Positions 41,812 to 50,353 of a stretch of 64,000 nucleotides of DNA are shown piece by piece (within the stretch, counting starts at the first letter, position 1; each line of letters opens with the position of its first letter). This stretch comes from JAODBJ01 sp963782465 (lineage in GTDB: Bacteria; Actinomycetota; Acidimicrobiia; IMCC26256; PALSA-610): positions 620,001-684,000 of the forward strand of contig CAWAJR010000006.1 of NCBI GenBank assembly GCA_963782465.1. The letters run 5' to 3'. The position numbers and the translations under genes are program-made. The notes below the pieces were generated by a model that worked only from the letters and a program-made list of their open reading frames with translations, was not told where the DNA came from and made no database searches.

Positions 41812-42378
41812 CTACGAATGGGTGCTCACCTTGGCGAACTCGTCGAGCATCGCGCGGTGGAATGCCGGGAGATCGTCGGGTTTGCGGCTCGACACGATCG
41901 GGCCCGGACCGCTCGTGCACACGACGACCGGTTCGTCGCGCCAGGTACCGCCCGCGTTGCGAATGTCGGTCTGCAGGCTCGGCCACGACGCGAAGGTGCG
42001 GCCGCGCACCTGATCAGCTTCGACCAGTGTCCACGGGCCGTGACAGATGACGGCGATCGGCTTGCCCTGCTGCGCGAAGGCAGCGATGAACGACACGGTC
42101 GCCGGATCGGTACGCAGCGCGTCGGGATTGGCGACACCGCCCGGCAGGACGAGCGCGTCGTAGTCGCCCGCATCGGCGTCGGACGCGACGACATCGACCT
42201 TGTACGTGTCGCCCTTGTCGAGATGGTTGAACCCCTGCACCGTTCCGGGCTTCATCGACACCAGCACCGGTTCGGCGCCGGCCGCTTGCACGGTTTCCCA
42301 CGGCTTTTGCAGTTCGATCTGCTCGACGCCGTCGGTCGCTACGAACGCGATCTTCATTCCGCGCAGTTCGTCAGCCAT
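41812..42378 (-). CDS. DJ-1/PfpI-family protein (type 1 glutamine amidotransferase-like)
   Basis: 188 residues from MADELRGMKIAFVATDGVEQIEL, with GAGGAGGGAAC before the ATG. The nucleophile is the Cys of AVICHGPWTLVEAD, and the Glu in GVEQIEL is the partner acid. TWRDEPVVVCTSGPGPIVSSRKPDDLPAF is typical of the PfpI/YhbO group linked to stress and glyoxal damage repair. A protease or deglycase role cannot be decided from sequence. Confidence 0.87.
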   Translation of the reverse strand: MADELRGMKIAFVATDGVEQIELQKPWETVQAAGAEPVLVSMKPGTVQGFNHLDKGDTYKVDVVASDADAGDYDALVLPGGVANPDALRTDPATVSFIAAFAQQGKPIAVICHGPWTLVEADQVRGRTFASWPSLQTDIRNAGGTWRDEPVVVCTSGPGPIVSSRKPDDLPAFHRAMLDEFAKVSTHS

Positions 42379-42622
42379 GTTCCCTCCTCGGTTCGAGCGT
42401 TCCTCCTCGTGTACCCACGGACGCGTCGCGAGCAACCTCGGCGCGCCGCGCGGTGAAACGCGCGAGACTCCGCGCGGGGCCCGGGCGGTATGCGCCGCGC
42501 GCGCCGGGGGCGCGTCTTCGGGCGCAGCCTCAGACGCTGCGCCGCTGCGTGCGCTCGGGCCCCACTTCGTCGCATGGTGCCGAGTTTCGAAGTCGACCGA
42601 TTACGGGCGCCGGCCGGGCCGA

Positions 42623-42628
42623 TAGCTT
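42623..42628 (+). promoter_or_regulatory. -10 hexamer TAGCTT, leaderless start at 42636
   Basis: TAGCTT ends seven bases before the GTG of the nitroreductase-family gene. The 244 bases between 42379 and 42622 show no gene. Confidence 0.5.
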
Positions 42629-42635
42629 CCTGACC

Positions 42636-43064
42636 GTGACCGACACCGAACAAGCCTTCCGAGACTTCAACCAATCCCTCATCGCCGAGTTCCGCGCCAA
42701 CGAGGGCAAGGTGACGGGCCCGTTCGCGGGGGCGCCGCTCCTGCTCATCACCACCACCGGCGCGAAGAGCGGCCGCGCGCACACCACGCCGCTCGTCTAC
42801 ACGACCGACGGCGACCGGCTCGTGATCATCGCGTCGAAGGGTGGCGCACCCAGCCACCCGGCCTGGTACCACAACATCCTCGCGAACCCGACGGTGACCG
42901 TCGAGGTGCCGGGCGACACCTTCGAAGCGCGCGCCACGCCCGCCGTCGGCGCCGAGCGTGATCGGCTCTTCGCGGCGCAGGCCGCGTTGATGCCGAACTT
43001 CAACGAGTACCAGGAGAAGACGACCCGCACGATCCCGGTCGTCGTGCTCGAACGCATCACTTGA
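42636..43064 (+). CDS. F420-dependent nitroreductase-like protein (DDN family)
   Basis: 142 residues. Family features: LLLITTTGAKSGRAHTTPLVYTTDGDRLVIIASKGGAPSHPAWYHNI, given here as the TGAKSGRAHTTPL, SKGGAPSHPAWYHNI and NPTVTVEVPGDTF motifs of the deazaflavin-dependent (DDN) split barrel. It would use reduced F420 to reduce quinones or nitro compounds, probably at the membrane. It fits with cofC and the F420-type oxidoreductase at 4720. Confidence 0.88.
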   Translation: MTDTEQAFRDFNQSLIAEFRANEGKVTGPFAGAPLLLITTTGAKSGRAHTTPLVYTTDGDRLVIIASKGGAPSHPAWYHNILANPTVTVEVPGDTFEARATPAVGAERDRLFAAQAALMPNFNEYQEKTTRTIPVVVLERIT

Positions 43065-43067
43065 CGT

Positions 43068-43104
43068 GCGTCGATAGCTATCGCATAGCGATAGCTATCG
43101 ACGC
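43068..43104. repeat. Palindromic element, family A, copy 4
   Basis: Sixteen-base arms and CATAG loop identical to copy 3. It fills most of the gap between the convergent ends of the DDN-family gene (43064) and imuB (43108). Confidence 0.9.
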
Positions 43105-43107
43105 TTG

Positions 43108-44808
43108 TCAGTCGTAGAGGGCTTCGACGCTCGCCGCGCCACCTTCGACGGCGACCAGGCAGGCGACCGCATCGCGGTCGGCACCGGTTTCGACGACCAC
43201 TTGCCAGCGCGCCCGACGGTTCCGGCTGCCGGTGTCCCACCAGCGCACGTCGTGTGCCCATGGTCCGGCCCACGACACGACCCGACCTTCGCCGGCGTTG
43301 AGCAGTGCGCACCGCAACCGGGCCGGTGGCGCCGACTGCTCGCCACGGCCCGACACGACCACCGCATTGCCCGACCGGTCGAGGAGTTGCGCGGGCAACG
43401 CCGGTTCGAACACCCGGGCCGGCGACGGAGGGGGCACCGAGCCGGGCCAGGGCGGCACCTCGCCTTCGACGACGAGCGGGCGCTGCGCTTCTCTGGGTTC
43501 CCCCCACGGCACCCAGCGCACCTGCTCGGTGGGGGTACGGCCGCCCTGCACGACGATCGTCGCCACGGTTTCGTAGCCGAGCATCCCCTGCACCCGGGCG
43601 AGCGCCCGATCGGCGCGGTCGGCCCCGAGTTGGTCGCCGCCCCAGAACCCGAGTTGGCGACCGTCGGCGGGGACGACTTCGTCGGGGACCAACCGCAACA
43701 CGGCCAGCGCGCCGGTGGTGGTATCGAGGTTCGCGTCGGCGAACGCGGCGAGGTCCTGGCGCTCGCGCACATCGGCGCCGGGATCGAGGGTGGTGCCCCC
43801 ATCGTTCGCGGCGAGCCACCCGTCGAGCTGCCAGCGGACCCGTTCGGCGAGCGTCGCCGGTGTGAGCGCGCCGTCGTGGCGCCAGCAGCGCGACATCCGT
43901 TCACCGTGCTCGGTTTCGGCTTCGATCACCACCCGCGTGCACGCCAACCCCCGTTCGGCGAGGCGGGCCAGCAGCCGGTCGGCGAGACCTTTCGCGGCGA
44001 ACGCCGCGATGTCGACCCGCGCCGCGGGCGGGTCGAGTTCGACCTGCTCGACCAGATCGGGGGGCGGTTCGACGAGCACCGGCGGGCCGGGGTCGAGGCC
44101 GCGGGCGAGATCGTGCACGCGGCGCCCTTCGGTACCGAAACGAGCGAGCACCGCATCGGGGGCCAGCGCGGCGAAATCACCAAGGGTGCGGATCCCGAGC
44201 CGGCCGAGCAGGTCGGCCAGCGCGTCGTCGCCGAGCACCCGCACCGGCCACGCAGCGAGGAACGTCGCGCTCCCCCCGGCCGCGACCACGCGGGGCGCTT
44301 CGGGACGCGAACCGCGCGCGGCGAGCCGGGCCGCGAACGCGCCGTCGGCGATCCCGACATGGACGTGCGCGCCGCCGTCGCCTCCGAGCGAGCCGGCGAC
44401 GACCTCCCGCACCTTCTGCACCAACCCGTGGTCGCCTCCGAAGTACCGGGCCGGGCCACGAGTGGGGAACGCGCACACGCCCGGGCGTTCGAGCACGACC
44501 CGCGGGGTGAGCGATTCCACCGCGCGGGCGACCACTTCGAACGAACGCGCTTCGAGCACGAGGTCGGCATCGACCACGGTGAGACCGGGGCAACGGGCTT
44601 CGGCTTCCCGGCGTCGCATCCCGCGCGCCACTCCTTCGGCACGCGCTTCGGGCGACACCGCGCGCACCAGTTCGCGACTCCCCACCCGTTCCCGCACCAC
44701 AACCGCGCGGTCGCGCAACGATGCGTCGCGGCGCAGGGCGGCGATCAAGGGCCAGTCGGCGCACCAGACGCTGCAGGTGCGCACGACCGGGATGGGTTTC
44801 GCTCCCAT
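43108..44808 (-). CDS. imuB: ImuB, Y-family polymerase-like mutasome protein
   Basis: 566 residues from MGAKPIPVVRTCSVWC. Y-family palm and fingers are recognisable (WPLIAALRRDASLRDRAVVV, GMRRREAEARCPGL, FPTRGPARYFGGDHGL), followed by the little-finger region (LADRLLARLAERGLAC). The N-terminal catalytic DxD is not visible: SVWCADWP stands where a DMDAFFA-type motif would be, as expected for ImuB, which is thought to be inactive and to bridge the clamp, DnaE2 and ImuA'. The ATG overlaps the ImuA' stop (ATGA). Confidence 0.88.
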   Translation of the reverse strand: MGAKPIPVVRTCSVWCADWPLIAALRRDASLRDRAVVVRERVGSRELVRAVSPEARAEGVARGMRRREAEARCPGLTVVDADLVLEARSFEVVARAVESLTPRVVLERPGVCAFPTRGPARYFGGDHGLVQKVREVVAGSLGGDGGAHVHVGIADGAFAARLAARGSRPEAPRVVAAGGSATFLAAWPVRVLGDDALADLLGRLGIRTLGDFAALAPDAVLARFGTEGRRVHDLARGLDPGPPVLVEPPPDLVEQVELDPPAARVDIAAFAAKGLADRLLARLAERGLACTRVVIEAETEHGERMSRCWRHDGALTPATLAERVRWQLDGWLAANDGGTTLDPGADVRERQDLAAFADANLDTTTGALAVLRLVPDEVVPADGRQLGFWGGDQLGADRADRALARVQGMLGYETVATIVVQGGRTPTEQVRWVPWGEPREAQRPLVVEGEVPPWPGSVPPPSPARVFEPALPAQLLDRSGNAVVVSGRGEQSAPPARLRCALLNAGEGRVVSWAGPWAHDVRWWDTGSRNRRARWQVVVETGADRDAVACLVAVEGGAASVEALYD

Positions 44809-45479
44809 CAGCCGGCTCGCAACCGCGCGTCCACCGGTGCGCCGCGATGTTCGACGCGTACGTTGAGGTCGCGCGCGAGCAGCAGCCCGTCGCCGTTGCC
44901 CAATCCGCTCCACGGCGCGGCGGTCGTGTGCAACCGGACCGCCGCTTCCGCGGGCCAGGCACCGAACGCGACGAGCGTGGCCGCCCGTTCGCGTGCTCGC
45001 GCGGCCAAGCGGCGCGCGTCGCCGAGCCGGCAGTGCGCCGGTACCTCGGCCGCGACGAGCGCGAACCCGTCGAGCAAGGCGGCGACGACCGTCGACCATT
45101 TGCCGGCCGGTACCTTGCGCACCACCGCGAGCCGTTCGAGCGCGGCCCCCGCTTCGGCTGCGGCGCGGCCTCCGAGCGTGCCGCGGGGGTCGACGATCGC
45201 AGCCCACTCACCTGCGGCGGTGACCGCCGATGCCAGCGCCAGCATCACCGTGGTCGCGCCGGTGCCCGCGGCACCGCCGACGGTGATCACCGATCCGCGT
45301 CGCAACCCTCCGCCGGGGAACGCCTCGCCCAGACCGCCCGGCACGGGGAGCAGGCGATCGCCGGCGGTTACGGCGGGCCGGGCCCGGCCTGCCACTTCGG
45401 CCAGGCGGGCGCGAGCCGCGGCGTCACGCCGGGGAACTCGGTTGGGCTCCCACTCCCGCTCGACTGCGACGACCGCCAT
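44808..45479 (-). CDS. imuA: ImuA', RecA-like mutasome protein
   Basis: 223 residues from MAVVAVEREWEPN. The RecA-like fold shows GGLGEAFPGGGLRRGSVITVGGAAGTGATTVMLALA; the Walker A-like loop GAAGTGATT lacks the Lys, so ATP binding is doubtful. The C-terminal half is poorly conserved, as in actinobacterial ImuA'. It is thought to join ImuB and DnaE2 at stalled forks. The promoter carries a LexA box. Confidence 0.8.
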   Translation of the reverse strand: MAVVAVEREWEPNRVPRRDAAARARLAEVAGRARPAVTAGDRLLPVPGGLGEAFPGGGLRRGSVITVGGAAGTGATTVMLALASAVTAAGEWAAIVDPRGTLGGRAAAEAGAALERLAVVRKVPAGKWSTVVAALLDGFALVAAEVPAHCRLGDARRLAARARERAATLVAFGAWPAEAAVRLHTTAAPWSGLGNGDGLLLARDLNVRVEHRGAPVDARLRAG

Positions 45480-45485
45480 TCCCGC

Positions 45486-45506
45486 ACCATACCGAACACC
45501 TGTTCG
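45486..45506 (-). promoter_or_regulatory. LexA box and leaderless -10 of imuA-imuB
   Basis: CGAACACCTGTTCG (45493-45506) matches the actinobacterial SOS box. On the minus strand TATGGT (45486-45491) follows directly and ends six bases before the ATG at 45479. The layout is the same as at dnaE2. Confidence 0.85.
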
Positions 45507-45519
45507 GGTGGCAATCGGG

Positions 45520-45903
45520 TCAGGCGGTCGGTGTGGCTTCCGCGGCGGGGGTGTCGAGCGCGACCGGCGGCGGGGTCGGGAGGCCGAGGGCCTGGGGTGA
45601 CCAGCCGGCGTCGTCGCCGTAGTACTCGAACAGGTGCTCGAGCGCGAACACGATCTTCGGTTCCAGTTCGGCCCACGCGGCCGGGTCGGCTTTCACCGTG
45701 ACGACGTTCGAATAGATCGAAACCATCGTCGCGCCCAGGTCGAAGAGGCGCCGGGCAAGCACGTCGGGCGGCCGGTTCCCTGCCACCTGGCCCGGTGCGG
45801 GATAGACCTCGAGGGCCATCCCGGTGAGCGACCGGTTGGTATCGAAGATCCGCACGTCGGCTCGTGCCCCGGCGCGCGCGGTGACGGTGATCGGCTGGCC
45901 CAT
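45520..45903 (-). CDS. NifU N-terminal (Nfu_N)-like protein
   Basis: 127 residues from MGQPITVTARAGARADVRIFD; an ATG seven codons earlier is possible. VRIFDTNRSLTG, LARRLFDLGATMVSIYSNVVTVKADPAAWAEL and LEHLFEYYGDDAG resemble the Nfu N-terminal domain (RLF...V..I....VTV....W..L). There is no Cys, so it does not carry an Fe-S cluster itself. The C-terminus is Pro-rich. Function uncertain. A longer frame upstream runs into the tandem repeat and is not credible. Confidence 0.65.
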   Translation of the reverse strand: MGQPITVTARAGARADVRIFDTNRSLTGMALEVYPAPGQVAGNRPPDVLARRLFDLGATMVSIYSNVVTVKADPAAWAELEPKIVFALEHLFEYYGDDAGWSPQALGLPTPPPVALDTPAAEATPTA

Positions 45904-45925
45904 GGTGCCGAGGAGACTAGTCATC

Positions 45926-46195
45926 GGCGGAGCGGCGAGCCCACGACCACAAGCGGAGCGGCGAGCCCGCGAGCGACCACAAGCGGAGCGGCGAGCCCGC
46001 GAGCGCGACCACAAGCGGAGCGGCGAGCCCGCGAGCGCGACCACAAGCGGAGCGGCGAGCCTGCGAGCGCGACCACAAGCACGCGAGCCCGCTCAGCCAC
46101 CCGCGCGGCGAGCGCCCGCGACGAAGGAGCAGCGAGCTCGCCGGAGCGGCGAGCCCGCGAGCGCGACCAAAAACACACGAGCCCGCGAGCGCGAC
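45926..46195. repeat. GC-rich imperfect tandem repeat, about 32-base unit
   Basis: The unit begins AAGCGGAGCGGCGAGCCCGC and continues GAGCGCGACCAC. Two identical 32-base units, one with a single change and one of 30 bases are adjacent; degenerate units flank them (45926 and beyond 46080). It fills the gap between zwf and the NifU-like gene. I see no gene here; frames through it give Arg/Ala repeats only. Confidence 0.85.
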
Positions 46196-47580
46196 CTAAA
46201 AAATCGGCCCGGGTTCGTGCCAGATGTCGTTGGCGGGCAGGAGGCGGTCGGCGCTCTTCGGCCCCAGGTGCCGGGTTCGTACTGGATGGCGGGTGGATGG
46301 TGTTGGAGCACGTCGTCGACGACCGCCCACGTGTCTTCGACACCACGCTGGCTGGCGAACAGGAGGTGCAGGCCGGCGAGGGCGTCTCCGATCAGGCGCT
46401 CGTACGCGTCGACTTCGTCGGGCCCTTCGGTGCAGACGTAGAGCTCGACCGGTTGCCCGCGCAGGTCTTCGCCGGGTGCTTTCGATCGGGTGCCCAGCGC
46501 GACCGAAACTTCGTCGGCGCCGAGCCGGAAGCGGACGTAGTTCGTGCGGTGGTAGTCGTCGTCGTCGCGTGCGAAGACCTGCACCGGCGGTCGGTGGAAC
46601 TCGACGACCAGTTGGGTCGCGGTCACGGGCATGTTCTTCCCGGCCCGGAGCAGGAACGGCACGCCGGCCCAGCGCCACGAGTCGATCATCAACCGCACCG
46701 CGATGAACGTCTCGACGTCGGAGTCGGGGGCGACGCCGTCTTCTTCCCGGTAGCCGCGGAACTGGCCGCGCACGATGTCGTCGGACGACAGCGGGCGCAT
46801 GGCGCGGAACAGTTGTTCCTTCTCGTCGCGGATCGATTCGCCGTCGATCCCCGAAGGCGCTTCCATGGCGACCAGGCCGATCGTCTGCAGCAGGTGGTTC
46901 TGCACGACGTCGCGTAATGTCCCGACTTCTTCGTAGAACCGACCGCGGCCCTGCACACCGAATTTCTCGGCCATCGTCAGCTGCACGGACCGCACGTAGT
47001 TGCGGTTCCACACCGGTTCGAGGATCGAGTTCGCGAACCGGAAGTAGAGGAGGTTCTGCACCGCCTCCTTCCCGAGGTAGTGATCGATGCGGAAGATGTC
47101 CTGCTCGGGGAAGACGTCGAGCAACGCGGCGTTGAGTTCTTGCGCCGATTTCAGGTCGCGGCCAAACGGCTTTTCCACCACGACTCGCGCGCCTTCGGCA
47201 CAGCCGGACGCCTGCAACGTCTGCACGACGGTGGCGAAGACGCTCGGCGGGACCGCGAGGTAGTGGGTGGGGTGTTCGGCACCGCCGAGCGCTTCCTTCA
47301 GCGCCTGGAACGATGCGGGGTCGCGGTAGTCGCCTCTGACGTACTGCAACATGCCGGCGAGCTTGTCGTACGCGTCCTGCTCGAAGTGGCTGCCGTACTG
47401 CTTGATCCCGTCGAGCGCGTGCTGGCGCAACGCGTCGGTGTTCCAGTCGGAGGACGCGAACCCGATGACGGGGATGTCGACGAGCTTGCCGTGGCGCACC
47501 AGCTCGTGGAGCGAAGGGAAGAGCTTCTTCTTCGCCAGGTCGCCGGTGGCGCCGAAGAGTACGAGCGCGTCACTATGCAT
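46196..47580 (-). CDS. zwf: Glucose-6-phosphate 1-dehydrogenase (frameshifted near C-terminus)
   Basis: About 461 residues when repaired. NADP-binding LFGATGDLAKKKLFPSL, the active-site RIDHYLGKEAVQN, and EKPFGRDL are present. The frame breaks at 46260-46265: one added base converts TWGRRAPTAS into TWGPKSADRLLPANDIWHEPGPIF and a stop at 46196, the normal family ending. Without it the frame runs into the tandem repeat. It catalyses the first step of the oxidative pentose phosphate pathway, supplying NADPH. It is the last gene of pgi-gnd-zwf. Confidence 0.9.
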
Positions 47581-47586
47581 CGATCC

Positions 47587-48618
47587 TCACTTTGGCTCGG
47601 GCTCGTCGCTCGGGATCTCGATGTGACCGCCGAACTGTTTGCGCATCGCGGACAACACTTTGTCGATGAAGAGACCGGCGCCTTGCGAGCTGAAGCGCTC
47701 CTGCAACGCGGCGGTGAGCACGTATGCCGGTACCCCGGTTTCGATCGCGGCAACCGCGGTCCAGCGTCCTTCGCCGGAGTCGGAGACCCGCCCGGTGAAG
47801 TCGGCGAGGTCGGGTGATTCGACCAGCGCCTCCGCAGTGAGGTCGAGCAGCCACGAGCTCACGACGCTGCCCCGGCGCCACACTTCGCTCACGGCCGCCA
47901 CGTCGATCTCGAACTGGTAGTCCTCGCGGTGCGCGAGCGGTGCGGTCTCGGCGTCGGCGGGTCGTGCTTCCAGGCCCGAACGTGCCGCGCGCAGGATGGC
48001 GAGCCCTTCTGCGTACGACGCCATCATCCCGTACTCGATGCCGTTGTGCACCATCTTCACGAAGTGGCCGGCACCGGCGGGCCCGCAGTGGAGGTAGCCG
48101 TACTCCTCCGGCCCCGGGTCGCCCGTACGGCCGGGAGTTCGTGCCGCGCCCTCGATCCCGGGCGCGATGCTGCGGAAGATCGGGTCGAGATGCTGCACCG
48201 GTTCGGGCTCGCCCCCGATCATGAGGCAGAAACCGCGTTCGAGCCCGAAGACACCACCGCTGGTACCGACGTCGAGGTAGTGCAGCCGTAGCTCCGACAG
48301 GTCTTTGGCCCGCTGGATGTCGTCGCGGTAGTAGGAGTTGCCGCCGTCGATCACGATGTCGCCGGGTTCGAACACACCGGCGATGTCGCGCACGACTTCG
48401 CCCGCGAACGACGCGGGCACCATCACCCAGGCGACGCGGGGTGGCTGCAGCAGCGTCTTGAGTTCGTCGATCGACTTCGCCGGCGTGGCACCTTCCTTCG
48501 CCATCGCCGCCACCGAACCGGGATCGACGTCGTACACGATGCACTCGTGCCCGTCGCGCATCATCCGCCGGACGAGGTTCGCCCCCATCCGCCCGAGGCC
48601 GACCATCGCAATCTGCAT
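47587..48618 (-). CDS. gnd: 6-phosphogluconate dehydrogenase, decarboxylating (short GntZ/YqeC type)
   Basis: 343 residues from MQIAMVGLGRMGANLVRRM. NAD(P)-binding GLGRMG, the substrate loop DGGNSYYRDD, and catalytic GPAGAGHFVKMVHNGIEYGMM with Lys and Asn. The length (about 340) marks the short type, usually NAD-preferring, versus about 470 for E. coli Gnd. It makes ribulose 5-phosphate from 6-phosphogluconate. Six bases separate it from zwf. Confidence 0.92.
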   Translation of the reverse strand: MQIAMVGLGRMGANLVRRMMRDGHECIVYDVDPGSVAAMAKEGATPAKSIDELKTLLQPPRVAWVMVPASFAGEVVRDIAGVFEPGDIVIDGGNSYYRDDIQRAKDLSELRLHYLDVGTSGGVFGLERGFCLMIGGEPEPVQHLDPIFRSIAPGIEGAARTPGRTGDPGPEEYGYLHCGPAGAGHFVKMVHNGIEYGMMASYAEGLAILRAARSGLEARPADAETAPLAHREDYQFEIDVAAVSEVWRRGSVVSSWLLDLTAEALVESPDLADFTGRVSDSGEGRWTAVAAIETGVPAYVLTAALQERFSSQGAGLFIDKVLSAMRKQFGGHIEIPSDEPEPK

Positions 48619-48637
48619 GCCTGCTCCTCTTCCCGGT

Positions 48638-50257
48638 TCAGTTGCTTCGGCGCGCACGGAAGCGGCGCACGAGCGCGTTGGTCGACGAGTCGTGCGCGAG
48701 CTCGGGTTCGCCCGGCGCGCGCAGTTCGTCTGCGAGACGGCCGGCGAGCACCTTGCCGAGTTCCACGCCCCACTGGTCGAACGAGTTGATGCCCCAGATC
48801 GTGCCGAGGGTGAACACCTTGTGCTCGTAGCAGGCGACGAGCGCGCCGAGCGTCGCCGGCGTGAGCGCGTCGGCCAGCAGCACGTTGGTGGGCCGGTTAC
48901 CGGGGAACGTGCGGTGAGGCACGAGGTCGGCGGCGACACCTTCGGCGGCGACGGCGGCGGCGTCTTTGCCGAAGGCGAGCGCTTCTGATTGCGCGAAGAG
49001 GTTCGCGACGAGCAGTTCCTGGTGGTCGGGTTCGTCATAGAGCGGCCGGATGAACCCGATGAGGTCGCACGGAACGAGGCGCGTGCCCTGGTGCAGGAGC
49101 TGGAAGTACGCATGCTGGCCGTTGGTGCCGGGCGTGCCCCACACGATCTGGCCGGTGGCCGTCTCGACCGGCGCACCCGAGCGGTCGACCGACTTGCCGT
49201 TGCTCTCCATCTCGAGTTGTTGCAGGTAGGCGGGGAACTGCGCGAGCGCTTCGGCGTACGGCACGATCACCTGCGACTGCGCGTCGAAGAAGTTCGTGTA
49301 CCAGCACTCGATCAGGCCGAGCAGTACCGGAAGGTTGTCGGCGAACGGGGCGGTGCGGAAATGCTCGTCCATCGCGTGGAAGCCGTCGAGCATCGCCCGG
49401 AAGTTGTCGGGGCCGACGGCGAGCATCAGCGAGAGCCCGATCGCAGAATCGTACGAGTAGCGACCGCCGACCCAGTCCCAGAACTCGAACATGTTCGCGG
49501 TGTCAATGCCGAATGCCTGGACGCGTTCGGCGTTGGTGGAGACCGCGACGAAGTGTTTGGCAACCGCGTCTTCGCCGAGCGCGCCGACGAGCCACCGGCG
49601 AGCCGTGTGCGCGTTGGTGAGGGTCTCGATCGTCGAGAACGTTTTCGACGCGATGACGAAGAGCGTCTCGGCCGGATCGAGGTCGCGGGTGGCTTCGACG
49701 ACGTCGGTGGCGTCGACGTTCGAAACGAACCGCATGGTCAACCGGCGGTCGCTGAAGGCCTGCAGCGCCTGGTAGGCCATCGACGGCCCGAGATCGGAAC
49801 CGCCGATGCCGACGTTGACGACGTTGCGGATCGGCCGGCCCGTCGCCCCGCGCCACTGGTCGCCGCGCACCTGGTCGCAGAACGCGGCCATCCGATCGAG
49901 CACCGCGTGCACGCCGGCGACCACGTCGACACCGTCGACCACCAACGAGGTACCGCGGGGGGCTCGTAGCGCGACGTGCAAGACGGCGCGATCTTCGGTG
50001 GAGTTGATGTGCTCACCCCTGAACATCGCGTCGATGCGGCTGCGCAGGCCGACCCGGTCGGCCAGCGCGACGAGCAGCCGGAGCGTTTCGGCGCTGACCC
50101 GGTTCTTCGAGTAGTCGAGGAAGATCCCGGCCGCTTCGAGGTGGTAGCGCTCGCCCCGGCCGGCGTCTTCGGCGAACAGGTCGCGCAGCTGCGCGCCGGC
50201 CATCGCGTTCGCATGCGCCCGGAGGGCCTGCCACTCGTCCGAGGCGACGACGCCCAT
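48638..50257 (-). CDS. pgi: Glucose-6-phosphate isomerase
   Basis: 539 residues from MGVVASDEWQALRAH, with AAAGGACC before the ATG. NVGIGGSDLGPSM, the SIS-domain VIASKTFSTIETLTNA, GGRYSYDSAIGLS, and GTPGTNGQHAYFQLLHQGT are the family motifs with the catalytic Glu/His. It interconverts glucose 6-phosphate and fructose 6-phosphate. First gene of the pgi-gnd-zwf cluster, which would let hexose enter or cycle through the pentose phosphate pathway. Confidence 0.95.
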   Translation of the reverse strand: MGVVASDEWQALRAHANAMAGAQLRDLFAEDAGRGERYHLEAAGIFLDYSKNRVSAETLRLLVALADRVGLRSRIDAMFRGEHINSTEDRAVLHVALRAPRGTSLVVDGVDVVAGVHAVLDRMAAFCDQVRGDQWRGATGRPIRNVVNVGIGGSDLGPSMAYQALQAFSDRRLTMRFVSNVDATDVVEATRDLDPAETLFVIASKTFSTIETLTNAHTARRWLVGALGEDAVAKHFVAVSTNAERVQAFGIDTANMFEFWDWVGGRYSYDSAIGLSLMLAVGPDNFRAMLDGFHAMDEHFRTAPFADNLPVLLGLIECWYTNFFDAQSQVIVPYAEALAQFPAYLQQLEMESNGKSVDRSGAPVETATGQIVWGTPGTNGQHAYFQLLHQGTRLVPCDLIGFIRPLYDEPDHQELLVANLFAQSEALAFGKDAAAVAAEGVAADLVPHRTFPGNRPTNVLLADALTPATLGALVACYEHKVFTLGTIWGINSFDQWGVELGKVLAGRLADELRAPGEPELAHDSSTNALVRRFRARRSN

Positions 50258-50353
50258 CGAGGTCCTTTCTACCGATCCAGCCCGTTGCCCCGCCGCGTGC
50301 ACCGTATGCCGCGGGCGTGCCTCGAAGCGCGCCCAACGGGCCCGCCGTGCGGG

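Noticed and set aside
1217..43104. Family A palindromes as a CRISPR array or an insertion sequence
   Set aside because: The copies are single and many kilobases apart, with no spacers, no cas genes, no transposase and no target duplications.
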